Shown: in pieces, positions 5,930 through 5,933 of the stretch | Numbering within the stretch: position 1 is the stretch's first letter | Layout of the letters: every line of letters begins with the position of its first letter | DNA from: Burkholderiaceae bacterium | GTDB taxonomy: Bacteria; Pseudomonadota; Gammaproteobacteria; Burkholderiales; Burkholderiaceae | Length of the DNA stretch: 5,933 nt | Direction of reading: 5' to 3' | Assembly (NCBI GenBank): GCA_025057735.1 | Contig: JANWUU010000070.1 | Location: 1 to 5,933 of the forward strand | Notes under the pieces: generated by a model | Databases searched by the model: none | Told to the model about the DNA's origin: nothing | What the model saw: the letters and a program-made list of their open reading frames with translations, nothing else | Translations under genes and position numbers: made by a program

Positions 5930-5933
5930 CTCG

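Noticed and set aside
1..5933. CRISPR arrays, tRNA or rRNA genes, insertion sequences, attachment sites
   Set aside because: I saw no spaced direct repeats, tRNA-like cloverleaf, rRNA segments, transposase motifs or terminal inverted repeats on reading both strands. The window is almost fully occupied by coding sequence.

Overview
This 5.9 kb window is very GC-rich, with strong C/G bias at codon third positions. All seven genes I can support lie on the minus strand, so transcription runs from right to left. The gene families point to a proteobacterium, most likely a betaproteobacterium: an isovaleryl-CoA dehydrogenase behind a LiuR-type palindrome, the isocitrate dehydrogenase kinase/phosphatase AceK, a MoxR/VWA-metallopeptidase pair and a DsrS-like protein. 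I cannot name a genus. The long plus-strand open frames are antisense shadows of these genes.

In transcription order, the right edge (5853-5933) carries a regulatory region: a perfect 14-bp palindrome, TGACGTTAACGTCA, that overlaps a good sigma70-type promoter. It leads into a complete isovaleryl-CoA dehydrogenase (ivd/liuA, leucine catabolism). A 77-base gap that can fold into three consecutive GC-rich hairpins follows. Next is a tightly packed block of four genes: a MoxR-type AAA+ ATPase; a protein combining a zinc-metallopeptidase motif with a C-terminal VWA-like domain (8-base overlap); a protein resembling the 'sulfur reduction protein DsrS' family (1-base gap); and an 82-aa unknown protein (ATGA overlap). 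After a 69-base gap come a LysE/RhtB-family exporter and, through another ATGA overlap, the first 124 codons of aceK, which runs off the left edge.

Two themes are mixed. Leucine/isovalerate breakdown (Ivd) yields acetyl-CoA and acetoacetate, and AceK controls flux between the TCA cycle and the glyoxylate bypass, so the two outer genes fit growth on acetyl-CoA-generating substrates. The middle block looks like a self-contained MoxR-VWA module, a class generally thought to remodel or activate partner proteins. Its pairing with a DsrS-like protein and a small unknown protein, with no dsr sulfur-oxidation genes in view, is the least explained part of the window and the best candidate for an uncharacterised system.
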